Of a stretch of 64,000 nt of DNA, positions 10,384 to 19,059 are shown one piece after another. The first letter of the stretch is position 1. Every line of letters starts with the position of its first letter. The position numbers and the translations under genes are program-made. The notes under the pieces were generated by a model, which did not search any database, was not told where the DNA came from, and was given only the letters and a program-made list of their open reading frames with translations. This DNA comes from Pseudomonadota bacterium (GTDB lineage Bacteria > Pseudomonadota > Alphaproteobacteria > Rhizobiales > Hyphomicrobiaceae). The stretch covers positions 1-64,000 of the forward strand of contig JAFAFW010000054.1 in assembly GCA_023423275.1 (NCBI GenBank), given 5' to 3'.

Positions 10384-10468
10384 TGGTGGAGAGGGTTGGA
10401 TTCGAACCAACGTAGGCGAAGCCAACGGATTTACAGTCCGTCCCCTTTAGCCACTCGGGCACCTCTCC
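10384..10468 (-). tRNA. tRNA-Tyr (anticodon GTA)
   Basis: A class II tRNA with a long variable arm. The acceptor stem is GGAGAGG/CCTCTCC, the anticodon loop is CTGTAAA (anticodon GTA), the variable arm is GGCTTCGCC-like, and the T-loop is GTTCGAATC. The CCA is encoded (10384-10386). In many relatives this tRNA lies next to tRNA-Gly and tuf. Here they are about 8.9 kb apart. Confidence 0.97.
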
Positions 10469-10646
10469 AGCCGGCCTATCAAGGCCAAATAAAATCGCCC
10501 CGCCGTCACCAGCAGGGCCAACGGCGGTTTTTATCGTAATGACCTGCGCGATTGTCAATTGAAAACTGACGCCGCCTGAGTCAACTGACAGAGGCGCTTT
10601 GGGATTCCCCGGAAGCTGCCCCGCAACCCTAGCCCGTGAAGACGCC

Positions 10647-11477
10647 ATGGCAGCCAAGCGACCAGATAAACCCTCACGAAACTGGCGCAGTCCCAGCAGG
10701 CGGAGCGGAGATGGCAAGCCCGCAGCGTACGCCAAGCCCGATGATGACGGTCCCGTGCTCCTGTTCGGCATCCATGCCGTCGAAGCCGCCCTGCGAAACC
10801 CAGCGCGCCCGGCTGTGCGGCTGCAGTTAACGGAAAATGCCGAACGACGGCTCTCCGAGGCGATTGCCGCGCGCGGTGGCCTTACGACAGAACGCGTCAT
10901 CCCCCGGGACCTCGACCGGCTGCTCGGCGCCGACACGGTGCACCAAGGCGCGCTGCTGGAGACCGAGCCTCTGCCGGAACAATCGCTCGAGGATCTGGTC
11001 GGCCGTGCGGCAGACGGGCCAATCGTGGTGCTCGATCAAGTGACAGACCCCCACAACGTCGGCGCCGTGCTGCGCTCCGCCGCAGCGTTTGGGGCCGCCG
11101 GTCTCGTCATGACCCGACGCAACAGCCCGCCACTGACCGGCGTGCTCGCCAAGAGCGCATCCGGCGCGCTGGATCTGGTTCCGATCGCTCTCGTGCAAAA
11201 TCTGGCAAGGGCGCTGGCCGAACTCGGTGAGCTGGGATGCACACGGATCGGCCTCGAGGGAGCAGGCACACATACGATCGAGGATGAACCGCTCACGGGA
11301 GCGCTCGCGATCGTCCTCGGGGCCGAAGGCAAAGGGCTGCGTCAGCTCACTCAGGAGACCTGCGACAGGCTGTGCCGGATCGCGACCCCTGGACCGCTGG
11401 CGAGCCTCAATGTCTCCAACGCCGCCGCCATCACGCTTCACTTGTGCGCGATGCGCCGTTCGGCCGTCGGCGTATGA
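10647..11477 (+). CDS. rlmB: 23S rRNA 2'-O-ribose methyltransferase (RlmB/TrmH, SPOUT)
   Basis: This SPOUT-class enzyme uses SAM and is expected to methylate G2251 in the 23S rRNA peptidyl-transferase P loop. A basic, low-complexity N-terminus precedes a substrate-binding domain beginning LLFGIHAVEAALRNPAR. The catalytic domain carries the three TrmH motifs: DQVTDPHNVGAVLRSAAAFGA, IVLGAEGKGLR and SLNVSNAAAITLHL. I prefer ATG at 10647 (276 residues); the open frame to 10599 begins with TTG. It stands beside tRNA-Tyr, its usual company in alphaproteobacteria. Confidence 0.93.
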   Translation: MAAKRPDKPSRNWRSPSRRSGDGKPAAYAKPDDDGPVLLFGIHAVEAALRNPARPAVRLQLTENAERRLSEAIAARGGLTTERVIPRDLDRLLGADTVHQGALLETEPLPEQSLEDLVGRAADGPIVVLDQVTDPHNVGAVLRSAAAFGAAGLVMTRRNSPPLTGVLAKSASGALDLVPIALVQNLARALAELGELGCTRIGLEGAGTHTIEDEPLTGALAIVLGAEGKGLRQLTQETCDRLCRIATPGPLASLNVSNAAAITLHLCAMRRSAVGV

Positions 11478-11538
11478 TCATTTGCGCCCTGTTTGTGACA
11501 TGATGGCGTCCGGATATCCGAGGGAGAGCGAACGCAGA

Positions 11539-11976
11539 ATGCGACAGGCCCCCAAACCCCGCAGCAGGAGAGCTGCAGCCCGAGCCGAGGACAAGGACGG
11601 CGCCCCGTTGCGCCAGGTCGGCCTGACGATCCGCGTCGATTTCGGTGCGTTCGGCTATCTCGGTCCGGGCAAGATTGCGCTGATGGAGCTGATCGCCGAG
11701 CACGGTTCGATTTCGGCGGCTGGTAAGGAAATGGATATGTCCTACCGTCGCGCCTGGCTGCTGGTGGACGAGATCAACCGCATCTTCCGCGAGCCTCTGG
11801 TCGAGAAGCAGATGGGCGGAAGCGGCGGCGGCGGTGCGCGTCTGTCCCCGCTCGGCCAGGATGTCGTGCGACGTTATCGCGCCATCCAGCGCGCGGCCGC
11901 GGCAGCCACCGCGGCGGACATCAAGGCGCTCAAGTGCGCACTCGCCGATCGGCCGGTTCCCGCCGATCACGGCTGA
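11539..11976 (+). CDS. modE: ModE-like winged-helix regulator (no molbindin domain)
   Basis: A 145-residue protein matching only the N-terminal DNA-binding domain of ModE. It has GPGKIALMELIAEHGSISAAGKEMDMSYRRAWLLVDEINR with the helix-turn-helix, then the wing KQMGGSGGGGARLSPLGQDVV. The C-terminal molybdate-binding (Mop/TOBE) domains of E. coli ModE are absent, which is common in alphaproteobacteria. It converges on modC and likely regulates modABC. The start is taken at 11539, after AGGGAGAG; the frame is open further upstream only because it overlaps rlmB. How it senses molybdate without the domain is unclear. Confidence 0.85.
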   Translation: MRQAPKPRSRRAAARAEDKDGAPLRQVGLTIRVDFGAFGYLGPGKIALMELIAEHGSISAAGKEMDMSYRRAWLLVDEINRIFREPLVEKQMGGSGGGGARLSPLGQDVVRRYRAIQRAAAAATAADIKALKCALADRPVPADHG

Positions 11977-11999
11977 GCCGCACCGATATGGAATGTGCT

Positions 12000-13112
12000 T
12001 CAGGTCTCCAGGCTGCTTGAACCGGCCTCGTGATGCTCGCGACGATCGAGAGCAACGCTCTTAACCATGGCATAAACCTGCGTCCCCGGCTTGAGCCCAA
12101 GGTGTTCCGTGGAATAGCGTGTGACACGCGCGATCAGCGCATCGCCGTTGCAGTCGAGCTTGACCTCGACCATCGCCCCATGCTCACGGCCAACCTCGGT
12201 GATCGTGCCAGCAAAAATATTCAGAGCACTGAGATCGTCCGGCCGCGATTTCGCCAGCGTGACATCACGCGCGTGAACACGCAGCCTCAGTCTCGTACCC
12301 ACCGGCTGGTCCAGGCGCGGCAATTTCCATAAGCCGGCGCGCGAGCTCAGCTCGCTCAATCCGTACGTCTCGTCGTGACGTTCCAGCACGGCCTCGATGA
12401 TCGCCCCCGCATCGGCGCCGCCGATGAGAGGGACAAGATCCAGTCGATGAAGGAGATCCAGCGCCGGACCGCTTGCGGCGACCTTCCCGTCCGACAGCAG
12501 AACGATCGTGGTCGCCAGTCGCGCAACCTCGGCGAGGGAGTGACTGACGTAGACGACCGGAACACCGCTTTCATCCCGCAGGCGCTCGATGTAGGGCAAG
12601 ATCTCCGCCTTGCGTGCTTCATCGAGGGACGCCAGCGGTTCGTCCATCAGCAACAGCCGTGGGCTGGCGAGCAGTGCCCGGCCGATTGCGACGCGCTGCT
12701 TTTCCCCACCCGAAAGACGGCCGGGGCGCCGATCCAGCATATGTTCGATACCCAGCATTTCGATGACGTGGTCGAAGTCGTCACGCCGCTCGCTGCGGGG
12801 CACAAACCAGCGGCCGTAGAGCAGATTCTGGCGCACCGTCATGTGTGGGAAGAGGCGGCCTTCCTGGAAGACGTAACCGATCCGTCGCCGATGTCGAGGA
12901 ATGAAAATGTTCCGCGCGCTCTCGACCAGCACCGTGTCGCCGACGGCAATCCGGCCAGTCTGTGGCCTGACGAGTCCAGCGATGATATTGATGATCGACG
13001 TCTTGCCCGAACCGGAGCGACCGAACAATGCCACGAGGCCGCTGCCTGCCTCGAAATGCGCGTCGAGAAGAAAGTCGCCCTGCCGATGCGTGATATCGAC
13101 GGCCAGCATCAC
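12000..13112 (-). CDS. modC: Molybdate ABC transporter ATPase ModC
   Basis: This is the cytoplasmic ATPase of the molybdate/tungstate importer. It has Walker A GRSGSGKTS, the signature LSGGEKQR, Walker B LLLMDEPLASLD and the H-loop YVSHS. A C-terminal Mop/TOBE molybdate-binding domain follows (about residues 295-360, IFAGTITEVGREHGAMVEVKLD). At 370 residues it has the normal ModC length. It overlaps modB by 4 bp (ATGA) and completes modABC. It converges on the modE-like gene 23 bp away. Confidence 0.96.
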   Translation of the reverse strand: MMLAVDITHRQGDFLLDAHFEAGSGLVALFGRSGSGKTSIINIIAGLVRPQTGRIAVGDTVLVESARNIFIPRHRRRIGYVFQEGRLFPHMTVRQNLLYGRWFVPRSERRDDFDHVIEMLGIEHMLDRRPGRLSGGEKQRVAIGRALLASPRLLLMDEPLASLDEARKAEILPYIERLRDESGVPVVYVSHSLAEVARLATTIVLLSDGKVAASGPALDLLHRLDLVPLIGGADAGAIIEAVLERHDETYGLSELSSRAGLWKLPRLDQPVGTRLRLRVHARDVTLAKSRPDDLSALNIFAGTITEVGREHGAMVEVKLDCNGDALIARVTRYSTEHLGLKPGTQVYAMVKSVALDRREHHEAGSSSLET

Positions 13113-13810
13113 TCGACATCCAGCCGTTTGCTGGCCGCACGCGCCATCATCTCGGAGGCAATCAGCGCGACCATCGCAATCGCAATGGAAATCAGCGTCA
13201 ACCGGAACGCTCCGACGTCTCCCCCCGGGACTTGTGTAAACGTATAGATCGCCGACGGCAGCGTCTGCGTTTCACCCGGGATGTTCGAGACGAACGTGAT
13301 CGTTGCGCCGAACTCGCCCATGGCCTTGGCGAAGCAGAGCACCATTCCCGCAATGATGCCGGGAATGATCAGCGGCAGCGTCACCGTGAGAAAGACCCAG
13401 ACCCGGTTGGCGCCAAGCGTACCGGCAGCCTCCTCCAGACGCGCGTCGACGGCTTCGACCGACAGCCGGATCGCGCGCACGAGCAGCGGAAAACCCATCA
13501 CGCCGCAAGCGAGGGCCGCGCCCGTCCAGCGGAAAGAGAAGACGATCCCGAAATGCTCCGCCAGGAAACTGCCGATGGGTCCGCGCCGCCCGAACAGGAT
13601 CAGCAACAGATAGCCGGTCACGACTGGCGGCAGGATGAGAGGCAGCAGCACCAAGCCGTTGAGCAGCGATAGGCCCCAGAAACGCCCGCGCGCCAACGCG
13701 AGGGCGATCAGAATTCCGGGCGGCAGCGCGAGCACGGTCGCCACCGTGGCGACCCGTAAGCTCAGCATCACCGCCGTCCATTCCTCAGGGCTGAGGGTCA
13801 TCCACTCCAA
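13109..13810 (-). CDS. modB: Molybdate ABC transporter permease ModB
   Basis: The inner-membrane channel subunit for molybdate uptake. It has about five to six membrane segments over 233 residues, and the cytoplasmic EAA coupling loop is visible as EEAAGTLGANRVWVFLTVTLPLIIPGI. The stop overlaps the modC start by 4 bp. modA lies 62 bp upstream on the same strand. Length is normal for ModB (about 230). Confidence 0.95.
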   Translation of the reverse strand: MEWMTLSPEEWTAVMLSLRVATVATVLALPPGILIALALARGRFWGLSLLNGLVLLPLILPPVVTGYLLLILFGRRGPIGSFLAEHFGIVFSFRWTGAALACGVMGFPLLVRAIRLSVEAVDARLEEAAGTLGANRVWVFLTVTLPLIIPGIIAGMVLCFAKAMGEFGATITFVSNIPGETQTLPSAIYTFTQVPGGDVGAFRLTLISIAIAMVALIASEMMARAASKRLDVE

Positions 13811-13872
13811 TAGGATCTCCCTCAGCGAAGCAGATCTGCAATCACGGCAAGATATTCGCTTGCGCGCTCGCC

Positions 13873-14682
13873 CTACGACTGCCCTGGGCCGAGCACCGTG
13901 AAGCCCTGCGCTTCGAACAGTGGCTTCGCCTTAGCAGATTTCAGATAGGCGAGAAATGCTGCCGCGTCCGGATGACTGGCTTCGGACGTCAGCGCAATCG
14001 GATAGATGATCGGCGGATGCGTATCTTCCGGGAAAGTCCCGATTATCTTGACGTTGGGATCGGCGGCGGCATCCGTCTGATACACGATACCCGCTGGCGC
14101 CTCGCCTCGCGAGACCAGGAGCAACGCGGCCCGGACATTGTCCGCCTGAGCCAATTTATCAGATACGCTGGCCCAGACGCCGAGCTTCTCCAGCGCGGCC
14201 TTTCCGTACTTGCCCGCGGGCACAGCAGCGACATTGGCCACCGCGAGACGCCCGTCTCCGAGGATCTTGGCCAGATCGAAGCCCGGTTTGATATCGACCG
14301 GCTGCGCCTTGTCCTTGGGCGCGATCAACACGATGCGATTCCCGAGCAGGTTGGATCGCGTGTCCGGTTTGATGAGGTTCTTTTGGGCGACATGGTCCAT
14401 CCAGGCCAGATCCGCCGAGATGAAGACACTCGCAGGCGCGCCCTGCTCGATCTGCTTGGCCAGCGCGGAGCTACCGGCGTAAGAGATTTTGGCTTTCTTT
14501 CCGGTATCCTTTTCCCACTGCGCGTTGATGTCATCCAACGCATTCTCCAGGCTGGCAGCGGCAAAAACGACCAAGTCGTTGCCTTGGGCACGAGCCGGCG
14601 TACCGCCCAAACCCCAAGTCATGAGGCCCGCGGCCGCGAGTCCCGCAATTGCGAACAGGCTCCTGCGCTTTACCATCACCAT
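13873..14682 (-). CDS. modA: Molybdate-binding periplasmic protein ModA
   Basis: The 269-residue solute receptor of the molybdate importer. An N-terminal signal peptide (KRRSLFAIAGLAAAGLMTWG..ARAQ) is followed by the type 2 binding-protein fold with the ModA hallmarks VFAAASLENALDDIN and YAGSSALAKQIEQGAPASVFISAD. The start at 14682 has AGGAGGATCGAG directly upstream. It is first in modABC, with a ModE-box-like dyad 56 bp upstream. Confidence 0.96.
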   Translation of the reverse strand: MVMVKRRSLFAIAGLAAAGLMTWGLGGTPARAQGNDLVVFAAASLENALDDINAQWEKDTGKKAKISYAGSSALAKQIEQGAPASVFISADLAWMDHVAQKNLIKPDTRSNLLGNRIVLIAPKDKAQPVDIKPGFDLAKILGDGRLAVANVAAVPAGKYGKAALEKLGVWASVSDKLAQADNVRAALLLVSRGEAPAGIVYQTDAAADPNVKIIGTFPEDTHPPIIYPIALTSEASHPDAAAFLAYLKSAKAKPLFEAQGFTVLGPGQS

Positions 14683-14737
14683 CTCGATCCTCCTTCGACA
14701 CTGTGCACAGCTATCGGGCTAGCAATAGCCGATCCGG

Positions 14738-14761
14738 CGCTATATTCCAGAGGATATTTCG
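14738..14761. promoter_or_regulatory. Candidate ModE-binding site upstream of modA
   Basis: The sequence CGCTATAT-N8-ATATTTCG is an imperfect dyad (6 of 8 pairs) resembling the known ModE target, which carries CG-flanked TATAT/ATATA half-sites. It lies 56 bp upstream of the modA start, where a repressor would cover the promoter. Confidence 0.55.
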
Positions 14762-14793
14762 ATGGGCTATGGGCCAGTCCCTGGCCGCGCGCC

Positions 14794-15585
14794 TCAACCG
14801 CTGGCGACACCAATCGTGTAGCTCGCCTGAAGCACACCACTGTCAAGCTTCTCAACGTCGAAGATGAAGCGCGCTGCCTCGCCCACGTCGAAAACCGTAT
14901 CGCCGCCGTTCATCGTGTCACGAACCGGGCGGGCGATGTAATCGGGATGGTTTTGGTAAACCAAGTCGCTGAGGGCATCGTCGAACAGAAACTGCGTGAT
15001 CAGAAGCTCACGTCCCTCCACCAGGATGCGCACGTGAACATGCACGGCGCGACCACTGTACCAGCCTGGATAGACCGTCAGAAAGTGGACCTGCCCGTCG
15101 GCGTTAGTGATCTGCCGGCCACGCAAGTATGCCGCCTCGCGGGCGGCTTCATCGCGCGGATTGCACATCCCGGCCGCACGTCCCGAATAGACACCTCGCG
15201 CATCGGCGTGCCAGATCTCGACATCCGCACCCGATATGGGCGCGCAGACACCGGCATGAACAATGCGGAAACTGACGCGCGTCGGAAGTCCTTTGACGCC
15301 TTCAGTGATCTCGCCGCGAATGGGCACGTCGTTGGTGTGGCACGGCCCGAGCACCTTATCGAGCGTCGCCGTGCACTGCGGTTCGGCACGGAATAACGGA
15401 TCGGGCAGATCTCGTGGCAGGCCAGTTGTTCCACCGCTCCGAAAATCGGCGATTTGCCAATCATAGGTTCTCAGCGAAATCGGTGTCGGGGCGCTGTGGC
15501 CTCGACGCAACACCCATGCCGCACCACTCGCGCCGGCTACAAGCGCCGCCCCGCCCAGAACGACCGTTCGGCGTTTCACGTTCAT
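14794..15585 (-). CDS. Exported intradiol ring-cleavage dioxygenase-like protein
   Basis: A 263-residue protein with a Tat-like signal (KRRTVVLGGAALVAGASGAAW) followed by an intradiol dioxygenase fold of the catechol 1,2-/protocatechuate 3,4-dioxygenase family. Putative non-heme Fe(III) ligands are in place: Tyr133 in GVYSGR, Tyr176 in PGWYSG, and His182 and His184 in VHVHV. The segment ADVEIWHADARGVYSG is diagnostic. Most intradiol dioxygenases are cytoplasmic, but exported single-domain homologues of unclear substrate are known. It is the last gene before the divergent riboswitch-nrd unit and has no pathway partners nearby. Confidence 0.85.
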   Translation of the reverse strand: MNVKRRTVVLGGAALVAGASGAAWVLRRGHSAPTPISLRTYDWQIADFRSGGTTGLPRDLPDPLFRAEPQCTATLDKVLGPCHTNDVPIRGEITEGVKGLPTRVSFRIVHAGVCAPISGADVEIWHADARGVYSGRAAGMCNPRDEAAREAAYLRGRQITNADGQVHFLTVYPGWYSGRAVHVHVRILVEGRELLITQFLFDDALSDLVYQNHPDYIARPVRDTMNGGDTVFDVGEAARFIFDVEKLDSGVLQASYTIGVASG

Positions 15586-15854
15586 CTCTGTCGGAACCCC
15601 TGCAAGGAACGTCTATCCCTGCAACGCAAGATGGGCAGAATCCCGTCGCATCATGGCGCAAGCTATGCACCGCAGCATGGCAGTCGGCTGGAATAGGACT
15701 GAAGATCCTACCTTTTCGGACAGAGCCGCACCGAATCCAGCCCGTCGTGAGGCGCGCCAAGCTGTGGGATTGCCGTGAGCAAGCTGTGCAAATCAATTTC
15801 GCAACCTACGACCCATTGCGCCATGAACGCGAATCACCAACTAAATGTGGGTGT
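15586..15854. other. Intergenic: promoters of the dioxygenase and of nrd
   Basis: This stretch separates the divergent dioxygenase gene and the cobalamin riboswitch, and must hold both promoters. I see no convincing coding frame, repeat or operator in it. Confidence 0.4.
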
Positions 15855-16045
15855 CGAGGTTCTCGGGGCCTGTTTGGTCCTGAGCTAAGAGGGAACCCGG
15901 TGAGCCTGATTTTCCAGGCGATTCCGGGGCTGCCCCCGCAACTGTAAGCGGCGAGCTGTTGTCGACCAGTGTCACTGATGCGGAGTTGCATCGGGAAGGC
16001 CAGACAACAGCAGCGACCCGTGAGCCAGGAGACCTGCCGCGACAA
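15855..16045 (+). ncRNA. Cobalamin (B12) riboswitch controlling nrdAB
   Basis: The conserved blocks of the AdoCbl riboswitch occur in order on the plus strand: a GGTTCTCG-like P1/P2 entry, gggaacccggtg (15890-15902), gcccccgcaactgtaagcgg (15932-15951), ctgatgcg..gggaaggc (15974-16000), gacccgtgag, and the B12 box agccaggagacctgccgc (16023-16040). The next gene on this strand is nrdA at 16171. By analogy with known cases, coenzyme B12 binding would lower expression of this oxygen-dependent, B12-independent reductase. Confidence 0.93.
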
Positions 16046-16170
16046 GCGAATAACGTCCTCGGGCGGGGTGTCCCGGTGGTCGCTTGCAGGTTTATGGGCG
16101 CTGTTCAGCGCCGTTCTCCGCACGCGTCCGCTCGGCCCATGCCCCCTTCAAGATTTAGGGGTCTGCCGAA
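16046..16170 (+). promoter_or_regulatory. Riboswitch expression platform / nrdA leader
   Basis: After the B12 box the leader has a GC-rich hairpin-forming segment (cctcgggcggggtgtcccgg). Just before the start it has CCCC-N11-GGGG, in which the 3' arm (AGGGG) is the only candidate ribosome site for the ATG at 16171. Occlusion of that site, that is translational control, is plausible. No T-run terminator is visible. Confidence 0.5.
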
Positions 16171-19059
16171 ATGTCTCTCACTCTCGAAGCCAGATCATCG
16201 GGATCCGGTCCTTCCAGCACTGGCCGGGCTGCCGCTGGCGACGCCTCATCCAAAGCGACACCAGCCTTCCAGGTGATCCGCCGCAACGGCTCCGTCACGC
16301 CGTTCGATCCCAGCAAGATCACCGTCGCCGTCACCAAGGCATTCCTCGCCGTGGAGGGAGGCCGCGCAGCCGCCTCGCGCCGTGTGCATGAAATCGTCGA
16401 GGAGCTGACCGCTCACATCGTCGCGGCTCTGACACGCCGCGGGGACACCGGCCGGACCTTCCACATCGAAGAAATCCAGGATCAGGTTGAACTGGCGCTG
16501 ATGCGCGGCGAGCACCACAAGGTTGCCCGCGCCTACGTGCTGTATCGCGAGGAACGCGCCCGCGAGCGCGCCGCCGAGAAGACGACCGCCTCCCAGGCGC
16601 TGCCTGCGCTCGCACTGAATGTCAAAAACGCCGACGGCAGCCTTTCAGCACTCGATCAGGTGCGCCTGACACGTGTGATCGAGGAAGCCTGTTCCGGTCT
16701 GGCCGACGTCTCGGCCGAGCCGATCCTGGCTGAAACCCATCGCAATCTTTACGACGGCATCACGCTTGATGAATTGGCGCTGGCGCCGATCATGGCGGCC
16801 CGCACGCTGATCGAGCAGGAGCCGAATTACGCCTACGTCAGCGCCCGCCTGCTCCTCGACAAGCTGCGCACCGAGGCGTTGTCGTTCGTGAATGCACGCT
16901 CCGATCAGGCAACCCAAGCCGATATGGCGACGCGCTATGCTGAATACTTTTCCGCCTATGTCGCGACCGGCATCAAGGCCGAACTGCTGGACCCCGAACT
17001 CGGCCGTTACGATCTCGCCAAACTCGCCGCCGCGCTGAAGCCGGAACGCGATCTGCAGTTCCAATTCCTCGGCCTGCAGACGTTGTACGATCGTTACTTC
17101 CTGCAGACGCAGGGCATTCGCTTCGAGCTGCCGCAGGCATTCTTCATGCGCGTCGCCATGGGCCTCGCCATCCGTGAAATCGACCGTGAAGCGCGCGCCA
17201 TCGAGTTCTACGACCTCATCTCGTCGTTCGATTTCATGTGCTCGACGCCAACGCTGTTCAACTCCGGCACCCTGCGCCCGCAGCTTTCGTCCTGCTTCCT
17301 GACCACCGTGTCGGACGATCTCGACGGCATCTTCAAAGCCGTCAAGGACAACGCGCTGCTGGCCAAGTATTCCGGCGGTCTCGGCAACGACTGGAGCCGC
17401 GTGCGCGGTCTCGGTGCGCACATCAAGGGCACCAACGGCCAGAGCCAGGGCGTGGTGCCGTTCCTCAAGGTCGCCAATGACACGGCCATCGCCGTCAATC
17501 AGGGCGGCAAGCGCAAGGGCGCGGTGTGTGCCTATCTCGAAACCTGGCACATCGACATCGAGGAGTTTCTCGATCTCAGGAAAAACACCGGCGACGACCG
17601 ACGCCGGACGCACGACATGAACACCGCCAACTGGGTGCCGGACCTGTTCATGCAGCGCGTCGCCGAGGACGGCCAGTGGACGCTGTTTTCGCCGGACGAA
17701 ACGCCGGACCTGCACGATCTCTACGGCAAGGCCTTCGCCGAACGCTATGCCTATTACGAGCAGAAAGCCGAACGCATGGAGATGAAGGTCGCCCGCCGCC
17801 TGCGCGCGGTGGATCTGTGGCGGCGGATGCTGACCATGCTGTTCGAGACGGGCCACCCGTGGGTGACATTCAAGGATCCGTGCAACATCCGCTCTCCGCA
17901 GCAGCATTGCGGCGTGATCCACTCGTCGAACCTGTGCACCGAGATCACGCTCAACACGTCGGATAGTGAGGTCGCCGTCTGCAATCTCGGCTCGATCAAC
18001 CTCGCCGCGCACATCACAGAAAAGGGCCTCGACCGGGCGCGTCTGGCGCGCACGGTGAACACCGCGATGCGGATGCTCGATAACGTCATCGACATCAATT
18101 TCTACACCATCCCCGAGGCACGGCGGTCCAATCTGCGGCATCGCCCGGTCGGCATGGGATTGATGGGTCATCAGGATGCGCTGCACGCGTTGCGTATTCC
18201 GATCGGTTCGGACGAGGCGGTGGCGTTCGCCGACGAGAGCATGGAAGCCATCAGCTACTGCGCGATTTCAGCGTCAGTCGATCTTGCGGAAGAGCGCGGA
18301 CGCTATGCGTCGTTCGACGGATCGTTGTGGAGCCGCGGCATCCTGCCGATCGACTCCATTCAGCTCCTCGCTGACGCGCGCGGCGAATATCTGCGCGCCG
18401 ATACGTCCACCACGCTCGACTGGGATAGCCTGCGCGAACGAGTGAAAACGTCCGGCATGCGTAATTCCAACGTCATGGCGATCGCACCGACGGCAACGAT
18501 CTCCAACATCGTCGGCGTGGCGCAGTCGATCGAACCGGCGTTCCGCAATCTCTACGTCAAGGCCAACATGTCGGGCGACTTCACGGTCGTGAACCCGTAC
18601 CTGGTGCGTGACCTGAAAGAGCGCGGATTGTGGGACGAGGTGATGATCTCCGACCTCAAATACTTCGATGGTTCGCTCGGCCCCATCGACCGTGTGCCGG
18701 AAGATCTGAAGGCGCTGTATGCCACGGCGTTCGAAGTTGATGCGCACTGGCTGGTCGAGGCCGCCTCGCGCCGTCAGAAGTGGATCGATCAAGCACAGTC
18801 GCTGAACCTGTACCTCGCCGCGCCGAACGGCCGGAAGCTCGATGCGCTCTACCGGCTCGCCTGGGAACGCGGCCTGAAGACCACGTACTACCTGCGCACG
18901 CAATCGGCGACGCATGTCGAGAAGTCGACGCTGAAGGGCACCGACGGCAAGCTCAACGCGGTGTCGGTCGGCGGCGGCATGGTGTCGGCGCCTGAGGAAG
19001 AACGCCCGCCGGTGCTCGCCTGCTCAATCGACGATCCGACCTGCGAGGCCTGCCAATAG
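16171..19059 (+). CDS. nrdA: Class I ribonucleotide reductase large (alpha) subunit
   Basis: The catalytic R1 subunit, which reduces ribonucleoside diphosphates to deoxyribonucleotides. The 962 residues begin with an ATP-cone (IRRNGSVTPFDPSKI, about 35-135), then a weaker second cone-like repeat (about 150-245), then the ten-stranded barrel. By motif, the thiyl-radical Cys589 lies in NLCTEI, and the redox pair is Cys357 (CSTPTLFNSGT) and Cys604 (VCNLGSINL). The C-terminal relay cysteines are CEAC at 958-961. It is longer than E. coli NrdA (761) because of the cone region. It lies under a cobalamin riboswitch and pairs with nrdB 163 bp downstream. Confidence 0.96.
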   Translation: MSLTLEARSSGSGPSSTGRAAAGDASSKATPAFQVIRRNGSVTPFDPSKITVAVTKAFLAVEGGRAAASRRVHEIVEELTAHIVAALTRRGDTGRTFHIEEIQDQVELALMRGEHHKVARAYVLYREERARERAAEKTTASQALPALALNVKNADGSLSALDQVRLTRVIEEACSGLADVSAEPILAETHRNLYDGITLDELALAPIMAARTLIEQEPNYAYVSARLLLDKLRTEALSFVNARSDQATQADMATRYAEYFSAYVATGIKAELLDPELGRYDLAKLAAALKPERDLQFQFLGLQTLYDRYFLQTQGIRFELPQAFFMRVAMGLAIREIDREARAIEFYDLISSFDFMCSTPTLFNSGTLRPQLSSCFLTTVSDDLDGIFKAVKDNALLAKYSGGLGNDWSRVRGLGAHIKGTNGQSQGVVPFLKVANDTAIAVNQGGKRKGAVCAYLETWHIDIEEFLDLRKNTGDDRRRTHDMNTANWVPDLFMQRVAEDGQWTLFSPDETPDLHDLYGKAFAERYAYYEQKAERMEMKVARRLRAVDLWRRMLTMLFETGHPWVTFKDPCNIRSPQQHCGVIHSSNLCTEITLNTSDSEVAVCNLGSINLAAHITEKGLDRARLARTVNTAMRMLDNVIDINFYTIPEARRSNLRHRPVGMGLMGHQDALHALRIPIGSDEAVAFADESMEAISYCAISASVDLAEERGRYASFDGSLWSRGILPIDSIQLLADARGEYLRADTSTTLDWDSLRERVKTSGMRNSNVMAIAPTATISNIVGVAQSIEPAFRNLYVKANMSGDFTVVNPYLVRDLKERGLWDEVMISDLKYFDGSLGPIDRVPEDLKALYATAFEVDAHWLVEAASRRQKWIDQAQSLNLYLAAPNGRKLDALYRLAWERGLKTTYYLRTQSATHVEKSTLKGTDGKLNAVSVGGGMVSAPEEERPPVLACSIDDPTCEACQ

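Noticed and set aside
16645..18186. Minus-strand 513-residue frame opposite nrdA
   Set aside because: Antisense shadow; all catalytic NrdA residues are in the plus-strand frame.
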